From positions 1,581,053-1,645,052 of the forward strand of contig CP092079.1 of the NCBI GenBank assembly GCA_022226955.1: a stretch of 64,000 nt of DNA, in the 5' to 3' direction. Below, in pieces: positions 8,487 through 15,653 of this stretch. Positions within the stretch are counted from its first letter, which is position 1. Every line of letters begins with the position of its first letter. Both the position numbers and the translations under genes were made by a program. The DNA comes from Nitrospira sp. GTDB lineage: Bacteria > Nitrospirota > Nitrospiria > Nitrospirales > Nitrospiraceae. The notes under the pieces were generated by a model. It ran no database searches. It worked only from the letters and a program-made list of their open reading frames with translations, and had not been told where the DNA came from.

Positions 8487-9524
8487 TTATGGATATCGCA
8501 CCCGCGTCTTGAGTCCTGACGAAACTGCGGTGCGCCCCCGGTCGTCGATAATCACGGCTTCGACCCCGGGCAGCCGTTCGACCAACTCCATCCCACGCTC
8601 AGGCCCAAGCACGAAGATTCCTGTATCGAGGCCATCCGCCACCGTCCCTTCTGACGCGATCACGGTAACACTTTGACATTTCCGTGCCGGCTCAAGCGAC
8701 TGCGGATCGAGGATATGATGATACCTAATACCCTGCAGCTCAAAGTACCGTTCATAATCGCCGGCCGTGGAGATAGCCTCGTCCTTGAGATCGATTGTAG
8801 CGATGAGCGCGTCATCCTGACGCGGATGGCGTATTCCAACAGGGAATCCACTCATGCCAGGCAAATCGCCAAACGTCTTGATATCGCCTGAAAGCGCGAC
8901 GACCCCTCCTTGCGCTCCCATTTTCCTCATTACTTCCACGGCCCGATCGGCCGCATAGCCCTTGCCAATGCCACCCACATCGATACGCATCCCTGGTTTC
9001 GGCAAAAAGATAGTATGGGCCTGCCGATCGACCTGAATTGCAGACCAATCGACCAGCGGCTTGAGCGCCCGCAGTTCCTCTTGGGTCGGAATGCGCTCGC
9101 GTTCTGTCACGCTCCAGGCCTCTACGGCCGGACCGATCGCAATATTAAATCCGCCGTCGGTCAGGCCGACCATCTCAAGCGAACGAAGAACCAGCGCCAG
9201 CGTTTCCTGGCCGACCGACACCGGCCCACGCCCAGCCGCCGCATTGACCTGAGAGAGCTCACTCGTAGCAATCCATGTGCTCAGAAGCTGCTCCAGCCGT
9301 TTGATCTCATGAAACCCCGCTTCAATAGCGGCCTGCGCCGCTGTTGTATCGGCCGCCACGGCTGTGATGGACACCACCGTCCCCATATGCATCTGCGCCC
9401 GCTTAATGACGACAGGCGGAGACTCAACCGAAACCGTGGCACAGCCCCCGATCCATACAAACGCAAGCATCGCCCATATCCCGATACATCGCCGCCACTT
9501 CTCCACGACTGCCCTCCCTATCAA
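8487..9524 (-). CDS. apbE: FAD:protein FMN transferase (ApbE), lipoprotein form
   Basis: 345 aa. Signal peptide with lipobox (WIGGC, Cys28), then the ApbE domain: MGTVVSITAVA near the start, RIDVGGIGKGYAADRAVEVM, SGDIKTFGDLPG, a RYHHILDPQSLEPA stretch and the metal-site segment EGTVADGLDTGIFVLG. ApbE attaches FMN from FAD to Thr/Ser in extracytoplasmic proteins such as NqrC/RnfG. A likely substrate is the FMN-binding-domain protein encoded divergently at 11920-12606, which has an SGAT motif. The divergent spacer holds the promoter and Fur box for that operon. Confidence 0.9.
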   Translation of the reverse strand: MIGRAVVEKWRRCIGIWAMLAFVWIGGCATVSVESPPVVIKRAQMHMGTVVSITAVAADTTAAQAAIEAGFHEIKRLEQLLSTWIATSELSQVNAAAGRGPVSVGQETLALVLRSLEMVGLTDGGFNIAIGPAVEAWSVTERERIPTQEELRALKPLVDWSAIQVDRQAHTIFLPKPGMRIDVGGIGKGYAADRAVEVMRKMGAQGGVVALSGDIKTFGDLPGMSGFPVGIRHPRQDDALIATIDLKDEAISTAGDYERYFELQGIRYHHILDPQSLEPARKCQSVTVIASEGTVADGLDTGIFVLGPERGMELVERLPGVEAVIIDDRGRTAVSSGLKTRVRYP

Positions 9525-9595
9525 TTCGGCCTCGGATTATAGGTAACCCCTTTTCGGAATGCACCGGTGGAGGCTCTGAAACCGCGAGTCTCCTC

Positions 9596-9625
9596 TTGAC
9601 AATCGCCCGACAGCCGAGATACTAA
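9596..9625 (+). promoter_or_regulatory. Sigma-70-like promoter of the porin/FMN-binding operon
   Basis: TTGACA (9596-9601, perfect -35) and TACTAA (9620-9625) with an 18-bp spacer. The -10 overlaps a Fur-box-like sequence. Confidence 0.55.
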
Positions 9626-9637
9626 TAATCGTTCTCA
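9623..9637 (+). promoter_or_regulatory. Fur-box-like operator upstream of the porin operon
   Basis: TAATAATCGTTCTCA matches the 7-1-7 Fur consensus (TGAtAAT-n-ATTcTCA) at most positions and overlaps the -10 element. The next 15 nt (to 9652) repeat the sequence that follows the fbpA Fur box, with a single mismatch over 18 nt. Confidence 0.62.
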
Positions 9638-9665
9638 ATTTCATTTACAAGGATCGCCGATCACC

Positions 9666-9842
9666 ATGGTCACTACAAACCCAGACATGAAGCTCTGCCA
9701 CAGCGATGAAACGCGTTGCGAGTGCGGCCAGCTGATGGCCAAAGTGCGCGGACGCGGAATCGAACTGAAATGCAAGCGCTGCAAACGCATCGTCGTCATT
9801 CCGTTTTCGTCCATCGAAGGGTGGAGTGCCGTCGCGTCGTGA
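9666..9842 (+). CDS. Small Com-like zinc-ribbon protein (58 aa)
   Basis: 58 aa, ATG at 9666 with AAGG at 9649-9652. Core: RCECGQLMAKVRGRGIELKC then KRCKR and a hydrophobic VVIP. Two CxC/CxxC knuckles separated by about 18 residues suggest a zinc ribbon like the phage Mu Com translational regulator or similar small Com-family proteins. First gene after the Fur box, 125 bp before the porin. A paralogue with the same CGQL..KCKRC core lies at 17699-17869. Function unknown: RNA binding is a family-based guess, and metal sensing is an alternative. Confidence 0.65.
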   Translation: MVTTNPDMKLCHSDETRCECGQLMAKVRGRGIELKCKRCKRIVVIPFSSIEGWSAVAS

Positions 9843-9967
9843 TGCCGTTCTCCGAACGTTCAAGATCAGGTGCGGGTCTTGCGCGTCTCTCATCGTTCAC
9901 GCACAGGCACAGACCAGAGACCGTCGAGTCCCGAGTCAGACCATTTTTTTCATTATGGAGGTTTCCA

Positions 9968-11416
9968 ATGAGGATGCGGTCAATCCTCGGGGCTCTTATG
10001 ATTGTCAGCCTGTCGGCCATGCCGGCATTGGCGGTCGACATGACCCCGGAAGAGATCAAGAAGCTAGTCGACGACGCCGTGAACAAGCGCATGCAGGAGC
10101 ATGAACGGCATGAAAGCCAGGCCGAACGGGCCATGGAAAAGAAGGAAGGCCAACCAGGCACTGCCCAGTATCCCATGGCAGCCGGCCCGATTACCGATAT
10201 TCGAGTCGAACGGAAAGGCGAAGAAAGCGTTCCGCTAGGATTCGGATCGACCGGATCAGGAAAACTGATCTACGCCAAGCCATTTTTGAGCGCACCCAAG
10301 GCAACCGTCGGCGGCTACGTCGATGTGATGTACAACAACCTGTCGCGTCCGAACTTGGACAACCCCAGCCGCAACAGCTTCGGTCAGCAGCGGTTGGTGC
10401 CCTTTATTTATGCCGACATCACCGACCATATCAAATTTGCGACGGAACTTGAGTTCGAGCGAGGCGGGGCGAACGCCCCGCAGACCGGAGACGGCTCGTT
10501 TCAGATTGAGTTCGCTCAACTGGACTATTTAATTAATGAAGCCATCAATCTCCGCGCCGGTATCTTGCTGATGCCGGTCGGCAAGTTCAACTTGCTGCAC
10601 GACTCGCCGTTGAACGATCTAGTGGACCGGCCAATGGTCTCGCGCATTATTATTCCCAGCACCTGGTTTGAATCGGGCGCCGGTATCTATGGAACCTTGT
10701 ATCCAACCTCTCTGTCGAAGATCGATTACGAACTTTATGCCGTCAACGGCATGAGCTCGACAGCTGGGACCGTCAACGATCTTGGAGTGCGCAGTGTGCG
10801 CGGCAGCGTTTCCAGGGACCGCGATCAGAGCAAAGCCATTGTCGGTCGCGTCGCCATTAGCCCAATGCTGGGCATCGAAGTGGCGGGGTCCGGTTATCAC
10901 GGGCAACTGAATCCCGGTGGGCAAATCAACAACGGGATCAATGGCGTGAGCAACATCACCATTGCAGCGGTCGACTGGACCTTCCAACGGGGCCCATTCG
11001 AATTCATCGGTGAATCCGCCTGGACCACGATCACCAACCCCGGCATCGGGCCAGGCAGGATGCAGGGATACTACGTTCAAGGGAACTATCACTTTATGCC
11101 TGAATTCCTGAAGAAATGGGCGCCGAGCCACTTCACCGATGCCTCGACATTCACGGCGGTCGTCCGTTGGGAGCAAGTCGATACCGACGTGGATAACCGC
11201 ACGCTGAACAACGCAGGAGGCGGCAACCGGCGAGAGCTGGACCGGCTGACCCTCGGCTTGAACTTCCGGCCGATCGAAGACACCGTCATCAAATTCGACT
11301 GGCAGCTCAACACGCAGAACAACGCAAGAGGGCTCGTTCCGGCCGGCGATCTGGCGACCGGGGCTAGTCTCTTAAACGGCAACGGCTTCCTGATTCAGGC
11401 TGCCACGTATTTCTAG
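9968..11416 (+). CDS. Outer-membrane beta-barrel porin, paralogue A
   Basis: 482 aa starting at ATG 9968, preceded by GGAGG; the open frame extends upstream to 9716 but that part is the out-of-frame shadow of the small zinc-ribbon gene. Signal peptide (cleavage near ALA-VD), a short charged coiled-coil (residues 25-60), then a barrel rich in alternating aromatic strands ending in ATYF with a terminal Phe, as expected for Bam recognition. Characteristic stretch: LVPFIYADITDHIKFATELE and GILLMPVGKFNLLHDSPLND. Resembles OprO/OprP-like or DUF-type porins; the solute is unknown. A paralogue sits at 13350-14864. Fur-box control suggests an iron-linked role (inference). Confidence 0.8.
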   Translation: MRMRSILGALMIVSLSAMPALAVDMTPEEIKKLVDDAVNKRMQEHERHESQAERAMEKKEGQPGTAQYPMAAGPITDIRVERKGEESVPLGFGSTGSGKLIYAKPFLSAPKATVGGYVDVMYNNLSRPNLDNPSRNSFGQQRLVPFIYADITDHIKFATELEFERGGANAPQTGDGSFQIEFAQLDYLINEAINLRAGILLMPVGKFNLLHDSPLNDLVDRPMVSRIIIPSTWFESGAGIYGTLYPTSLSKIDYELYAVNGMSSTAGTVNDLGVRSVRGSVSRDRDQSKAIVGRVAISPMLGIEVAGSGYHGQLNPGGQINNGINGVSNITIAAVDWTFQRGPFEFIGESAWTTITNPGIGPGRMQGYYVQGNYHFMPEFLKKWAPSHFTDASTFTAVVRWEQVDTDVDNRTLNNAGGGNRRELDRLTLGLNFRPIEDTVIKFDWQLNTQNNARGLVPAGDLATGASLLNGNGFLIQAATYF

Positions 11417-11423
11417 AGCAACC

Positions 11424-11456
11424 CGGGAGACCGCTCCGCTCAGGAGCGGTCTCCCG
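11424..11456 (+). terminator. Strong hairpin without T-tract after porin A
   Basis: A perfect 13-bp stem (GGGAGACCGCTCC pairs with GGAGCGGTCTCCC) with a 5-nt loop and no following T-run. It sits inside the operon between porin A and the next gene, so a processing or mRNA-stabilising role is as likely as termination. Confidence 0.55.
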
Positions 11457-11479
11457 CACAAAGAGACGACTGAATTCTT

Positions 11480-11935
11480 ATGTTACGACGATCCGTTCTC
11501 GTTCTCGCTCTATCGACGATGCTGACCGCCTGTGCCTCCATGAGCGGAATGCAGCAGCGGTTTGCCGTCTGTAGTTACGACCACGCCTGGGAAGCAGCCC
11601 TCGACGCCGTCAAGGATCGCGCGATCGTCACGCAAGATAAAAGCGACGGCCTAATCGTAACCGGCTGGCTCGAAATTCCCATGCCGGGACGGACCTTTGG
11701 TGCCCTCCAGCGAGACTTGGGGGATAGCAGAGATCGGTCCCGTATCACCCTCACCATCAACCGGCTTGACGATGTCATCAAGGTCAGCTTTGTCGAAGAG
11801 CGGCAACGCTGGGCTTTTCGCGGAGGCTCGCGTCTCTTTGGCTGGACCACCACCGATCCCTCGGCGGAGGTCATGGCCGATGTACAACGCCGCCTCGACA
11901 CCAAGCTAAAGGAGCATGAATGTTCTCTCAACTGA
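11480..11935 (+). CDS. Predicted lipoprotein of unknown function
   Basis: 151 aa. Signal peptide with lipobox LTAC (Cys18). The mature part has the sequence CSYDHAWEAALDAVKDRAI then a two-layer alpha/beta pattern similar to the DUF3576/NlpC-like or BamC-like small lipoprotein folds, but no clear family match. Its end overlaps the FMN-binding gene by 16 nt, so the two are translationally coupled, which argues for a shared function in the flavin/porin operon. Confidence 0.65.
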   Translation: MLRRSVLVLALSTMLTACASMSGMQQRFAVCSYDHAWEAALDAVKDRAIVTQDKSDGLIVTGWLEIPMPGRTFGALQRDLGDSRDRSRITLTINRLDDVIKVSFVEERQRWAFRGGSRLFGWTTTDPSAEVMADVQRRLDTKLKEHECSLN

Positions 11936-12606
11936 GTGCGTTCCGCACCGTGACCATGGCAGTGCTTTGCCTCGCTTCAGCCCTTCCGGCATTGGCAAGC
12001 GAGAAAGTATGGGATGCCGAATTACGCCGCTATCTGAAGGACGACGACTTCAAGTATGAAGAATTCATGTCGGAAGAAGAAGCGGTAAAGACGATCCTTC
12101 CGAAGTCCCAACGCGTGCGCAAGGAACTGATCCGCCTCACAGCGGAAAAGAAGGCGTTGATTGAAGAACGGATCGGATGGAAGTTTCCGGAGGAATCATT
12201 CGACCTCTATATCGGGGAAACCGGAGATAAGATCGACGGCTATGCCATGATCCACAACACCATCGGCAAATATAAACATATGACCTATATGGTCGGGGTC
12301 GATCCCAAAGGTGTCTGCACCGATGTGGAACTGCTTGTCTTTCGCGACGCGAAAGGCAGCGAAGTCGGGAAAAAGCGCTTCAACGCGCAATACGACGGAA
12401 GAACCGTGTCCGACCCTATTCGCATCAACAAGGACATCATCAACATCAGCGGCGCCACCATGTCCGTCCGCTCGATGAGCGCCGGCGTCAAACGAGTGTT
12501 GGTCCTTGTCGACGAGTTTTATTTGAAGCCGATTGGACTGGGAAGCGACACGGTTGCCTCCCGCAAATCTGATAAAGGCTTTTTCACATCCATATTCGGC
12601 AATTGA
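11920..12606 (+). CDS. Exported FMN-binding-domain protein (probable ApbE substrate)
   Basis: 228 aa. Signal peptide (cleavage near ALA-SE, residue 27), a helical region (30-90), then an FMN-binding domain like that of NqrC/RnfG (about 95-195). It carries NISGAT at 175-180, where Thr180 matches the residue that ApbE esterifies with FMN in that domain family. Preceding features such as GYAMIHNTIGKYKHMTYMVG are typical of the domain. It is coupled to the upstream lipoprotein and followed 24 bp later by a four-helix membrane protein. Likely role: periplasmic flavin electron carrier between the membrane and an acceptor (inference). Confidence 0.85.
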   Translation: MFSQLSAFRTVTMAVLCLASALPALASEKVWDAELRRYLKDDDFKYEEFMSEEEAVKTILPKSQRVRKELIRLTAEKKALIEERIGWKFPEESFDLYIGETGDKIDGYAMIHNTIGKYKHMTYMVGVDPKGVCTDVELLVFRDAKGSEVGKKRFNAQYDGRTVSDPIRINKDIINISGATMSVRSMSAGVKRVLVLVDEFYLKPIGLGSDTVASRKSDKGFFTSIFGN

Positions 12607-12630
12607 ACAAGGCGGACCGAGCGTCCCTCC

Positions 12631-13149
12631 ATGAAAAACTTTAACCAACGATTCAAACTCCGGGACTCCGACCGCCATATCAGACTGCTCTATACCCAGT
12701 TTCTGTTCTTGATGTTGGTGGGATTCCTGTTTTCGTTTTTCTGGGCTCACAGCATGACCAGCTTGTCGCCGCAAGGCATTGCCGAACATTACCGGGGCTC
12801 CGATGCCACCTTCGGCGAACCGATGTCGTTTCGTGAGCTGGCGGAAGTGACCCACTTTCACCTGTTCACCATGCCGGTCGTCTTCATGATTCTGGTGCAT
12901 GTGTTATTCCTGACCAGCGCCAGCCAGGCCGTCAAGGTCTGGACCACCTGGCTATCCTTCGCCGGGGTCGGATTGGACTTGGTATCGCCCTGGTTGATCA
13001 GCTATGTGTCTCCGGTATTCGTGCTCACCATGCTGACCGGCGATACCTTGATGATGGCGACGTTCCTAGTGATGATGTGGATCCCCCTGCATGAAATGTG
13101 GGTCATGAAGCAGCCGCTCATGGGCGGGAAGCGCCCCGATGGGACCTAA
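12631..13149 (+). CDS. Four-helix membrane protein, possible cytochrome b-like electron entry module
   Basis: 172 aa with four predicted membrane helices (about 20-42, 76-98, 103-126, 128-156). Histidines lie at or in helices: His75/His77 and His90 (helix 2), His154 (end of helix 4) and His40 (end of helix 1). That spacing would allow heme ligation, but no family was recognised with certainty. It closes the operon with the exported flavoprotein and is followed by a terminator, so it may feed quinol-derived electrons to the FMN protein (inference). Confidence 0.6.
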   Translation: MKNFNQRFKLRDSDRHIRLLYTQFLFLMLVGFLFSFFWAHSMTSLSPQGIAEHYRGSDATFGEPMSFRELAEVTHFHLFTMPVVFMILVHVLFLTSASQAVKVWTTWLSFAGVGLDLVSPWLISYVSPVFVLTMLTGDTLMMATFLVMMWIPLHEMWVMKQPLMGGKRPDGT

Positions 13150-13207
13150 CAACGACAAGCCGCCCGGTCCTGACAGTCTAGAACGGCCAGAGGTTATTCA
13201 CCCAGCG

Positions 13208-13246
13208 CCCAAGATCACAACAGTGGTCTCGGGCTTTGTGTTTTTC
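13208..13246 (+). terminator. Intrinsic terminator closing the porin/flavin operon
   Basis: CCCAAGATCAC-AACA-GTGGTCTCGGG (11-bp stem with one mismatch and one G-U pair) followed by CTTTGTGTTTTT. It lies 59 bp after the four-helix membrane protein. The rest of 13150-13349 shows no gene; the RBS for porin B is GGGAG near 13339. Confidence 0.6.
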
Positions 13247-13349
13247 CAGTGAACCGAAAAGAGCGTGAACAGCAGCAACCTTGTCATAGACCAGAGGCCG
13301 TAGCGCCCCGCGTCGTTCTTTCCTTCAATACCTTATCGGGAGACTTGTT

Positions 13350-14864
13350 ATGAAGACCGCATTACGGCTCGCTCTGCTCATGGTTGCGCTATGGCCAGGA
13401 TCTTCAGCCTTTGCCGAAGACAAGGCGCTTGAAGACCGACTCAAGCAGGTGGAAGAAGAACTCCGCCAATACCGGGCCGCCATTAAACAATATCAAGAGC
13501 ATGAATCTCGCGAGGGAGCCGCGGAGCGGCGGGACGGGGTGTCACACACGTCGAGCGAACCAGGGATCGGCTCTCTTCCTGAAGTCGGCAAAGACCTTCG
13601 CACACAGACACAGGCCCCGCTGTCATTCGGATCGAGTGGATCGGGCCGCTTGGTCTATGCCAAGCCGTTTGTGTCGGCTCCGAAGGCGATCGTGGGCGGC
13701 TACATGGATATTCAGTATCGAAGCCATCGCAAGGGTGTCATGGAAACGGGCGACTATAACGCCATCCGAAACAACCAGGGCACCACAAACGGGTTCGACC
13801 AGCAGCGTTTCGTTCCATTCATTTACGCGGATATTACCGAGCATCTGAAGTTTGCCTCGGAACTCGAAATCGAACACGGAATCCGAGGGGCCGGAGAAAC
13901 AGAGATCAGCCTGGAGTTTGCCCATGTCGACTACCTCGTTAGCGAACCCTTCAATCTTCGCGCGGGTATTCTCTTGGTTCCGATCGGCAAGTTTAACTTG
14001 CTCCATGACTCTCCGTTGAACGACTTGACCGACCGCCCGCTGGTCAGCCAATTCATCATCCCCTCGACCATGTCCGAAACCGGCGCCGGCGTCTACGGCA
14101 CGTTCTACCCTGGACCAACCAGCAAACTCGACTACGAGCTCTATGTGACCACCGGCCCCTGCGGAAGCGACCCGAACGGCACGCCGCGCATCAACGAAGA
14201 AACCGGCACGAAAAACTCACGCCAGCGGAAATGCGAAAGCACCGCTGACGGGCTCGATATCAATAATGGCAAAGCGGTCTCCGGCCGCGTGGCCTTTAGC
14301 CCGCTCCTCGGCATAGAAGTCGCCGGATCCGGCTATTTCGGCAACTCGTCTCCAAGCAGCTACAACCCGCTTAGCATTACGGCCATCGATTGGACGCTTC
14401 AAAGAGGACCATTCGAGATCATCGGTGAAGCCGCCTGGGCTTACGCAAGAGGAAACGCTCGCGCCATTCCCGGCAATACCATTGGTTTTGCGCCAAACAC
14501 CATCATGACGGGCATCAATACGTTTAACCCCCTGGCAGCGCCGCCACAACGGATGCAAGGGTTCTATATCCAGGGCAACTATCACTTCATGCCCGCCTTC
14601 TTGACGGCCCTCTCACCCAAGAGATTCGGTGAAGGCTCCACCTTCACGGCAGTGATTCGCTATGACCAGGTGAACTTGAATCGAGACAACCGCGGTGAGA
14701 GCCAAGGGCAACTCGAACAGATTTCCTTCGGCTTGAATTATCGGCCGGTGGAAGATGCGGTCTTCAAGATCAGTTACCAATATATGCCCAAAGCCTTCAA
14801 TCCGAATAGCGGCCAGCGCATCCACGACAGCGCGCTGGTCCTCTCCGCGGCCACGTATTTCTGA
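13350..14864 (+). CDS. Outer-membrane beta-barrel porin, paralogue B
   Basis: 504 aa, same architecture as the porin at 9968: signal peptide (cleavage near AFA-ED), a coiled-coil (residues 25-50, DRLKQVEEELRQYRAAIKQY), then a barrel with near-identical landmarks (FVPFIYADITEHLKFASELE, GILLVPIGKFNLLHDSPLND) and the same terminal ATYF. It has an extra loop near residues 265-290 containing two Cys (GPCGSDPN and RQRKCES) that could form a disulfide. It probably starts a separate transcript, since a terminator precedes it and no Fur box is visible. The pair likely arose by tandem duplication and diverged in regulation. Confidence 0.8.
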   Translation: MKTALRLALLMVALWPGSSAFAEDKALEDRLKQVEEELRQYRAAIKQYQEHESREGAAERRDGVSHTSSEPGIGSLPEVGKDLRTQTQAPLSFGSSGSGRLVYAKPFVSAPKAIVGGYMDIQYRSHRKGVMETGDYNAIRNNQGTTNGFDQQRFVPFIYADITEHLKFASELEIEHGIRGAGETEISLEFAHVDYLVSEPFNLRAGILLVPIGKFNLLHDSPLNDLTDRPLVSQFIIPSTMSETGAGVYGTFYPGPTSKLDYELYVTTGPCGSDPNGTPRINEETGTKNSRQRKCESTADGLDINNGKAVSGRVAFSPLLGIEVAGSGYFGNSSPSSYNPLSITAIDWTLQRGPFEIIGEAAWAYARGNARAIPGNTIGFAPNTIMTGINTFNPLAAPPQRMQGFYIQGNYHFMPAFLTALSPKRFGEGSTFTAVIRYDQVNLNRDNRGESQGQLEQISFGLNYRPVEDAVFKISYQYMPKAFNPNSGQRIHDSALVLSAATYF

Positions 14865-14871
14865 TGAAGCC

Positions 14872-14902
14872 GGGCCGGAGTTTCAGAAAGAAATTCCGGC
14901 CC
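14872..14902 (+). terminator. Hairpin after porin B
   Basis: GGGCCGGAGTTT pairs with AAATTCCGGCCC across a 7-nt loop, 12-bp stem with one G-T pair; no T-tract. It mirrors the hairpin after porin A and precedes the HD-GYP gene, so partial termination or mRNA stabilisation is likely. Confidence 0.5.
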
Positions 14903-14927
14903 ATGCTCATCTCCATGGAGGTTCTGC

Positions 14928-15641
14928 ATGACCATTGAAACTGACGCGCCTGTCACAGCCGTGCTGCCTCGGGTCATCGCAATGCTCAGCAAGATCGATG
15001 GTCTTCGACTGCCTCCCAGCTCCCGCCGCGATGTCGAGGCCATTCTCGTTCGTCAGGTCACCAAAGAGCTCGACCATGCATTGCCCTGGCATGCCGGCCA
15101 TGGACGCAATACCGCCAACCTTGCCGGCATCATCGGACGAGCCCTGGCCCTCGATGCCGAGGCATTGCACCAGCTCAAACTTGCCGCCTTCCTGCACGAC
15201 ATTGGACTCTTGATGCTCTCGCCTCACCTGACCGAGAACAAGGCGCCGCTTGAACCTGAATCCTACCTCGCCCTTCAACATCATGCCCGCCTCGGAGCCA
15301 ATCTACTCGAACCCTTTCGGTTTATGCGGGAAGCCTCGGTGCTCATCGCCCATCATCACGAGCGATGGGATGGATCGGGCTACCCTTACGGCATTCGAGG
15401 GGCTTATATCCCCCTAGGCGCCAGAATCCTGGCCATCGCCGATGCGTTCGATGCCATCCAGGTACCGGACTCGTCCGACCAAGATACGCGCAACCGTGTG
15501 GCCCTTCGAATCCTTCGAGTCGCTGCCGGCACCCAATTCGACCCAGAGCTGGTCGACCTGCTCTGCCGCATCGTCCGCTCAGCCGTACCGTCGAAACACG
15601 ATGAATCGTTCGCGTATTTTCATGGTTCTACTTTGCCTTGA
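14928..15641 (+). CDS. HD-GYP-type phosphohydrolase
   Basis: 237 aa, no signal peptide or membrane segment. HD domain with the metal motif FLHDIG (His90-Asp91), a downstream HHHERWDGSGYPYG (142-154, including the GYP triad at 151-153) and IPLGARILAIADAFDAI. These are the HD-GYP hallmarks; family members hydrolyse cyclic di-GMP. No receiver or PAS input domain is fused, so control must come from elsewhere. Twelve base pairs upstream of the cytochrome peroxidase-like gene, so likely co-transcribed. Whether it is active on c-di-GMP needs assay. Confidence 0.85.
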   Translation: MTIETDAPVTAVLPRVIAMLSKIDGLRLPPSSRRDVEAILVRQVTKELDHALPWHAGHGRNTANLAGIIGRALALDAEALHQLKLAAFLHDIGLLMLSPHLTENKAPLEPESYLALQHHARLGANLLEPFRFMREASVLIAHHHERWDGSGYPYGIRGAYIPLGARILAIADAFDAIQVPDSSDQDTRNRVALRILRVAAGTQFDPELVDLLCRIVRSAVPSKHDESFAYFHGSTLP

Positions 15642-15653
15642 GGAGATTGTCCC

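Noticed and set aside
9716-9967. N-terminal extension of porin A
   Set aside because: It overlaps the small zinc-ribbon gene in another frame, has no signal peptide and the internal ATG at 9968 has a good RBS and signal sequence.
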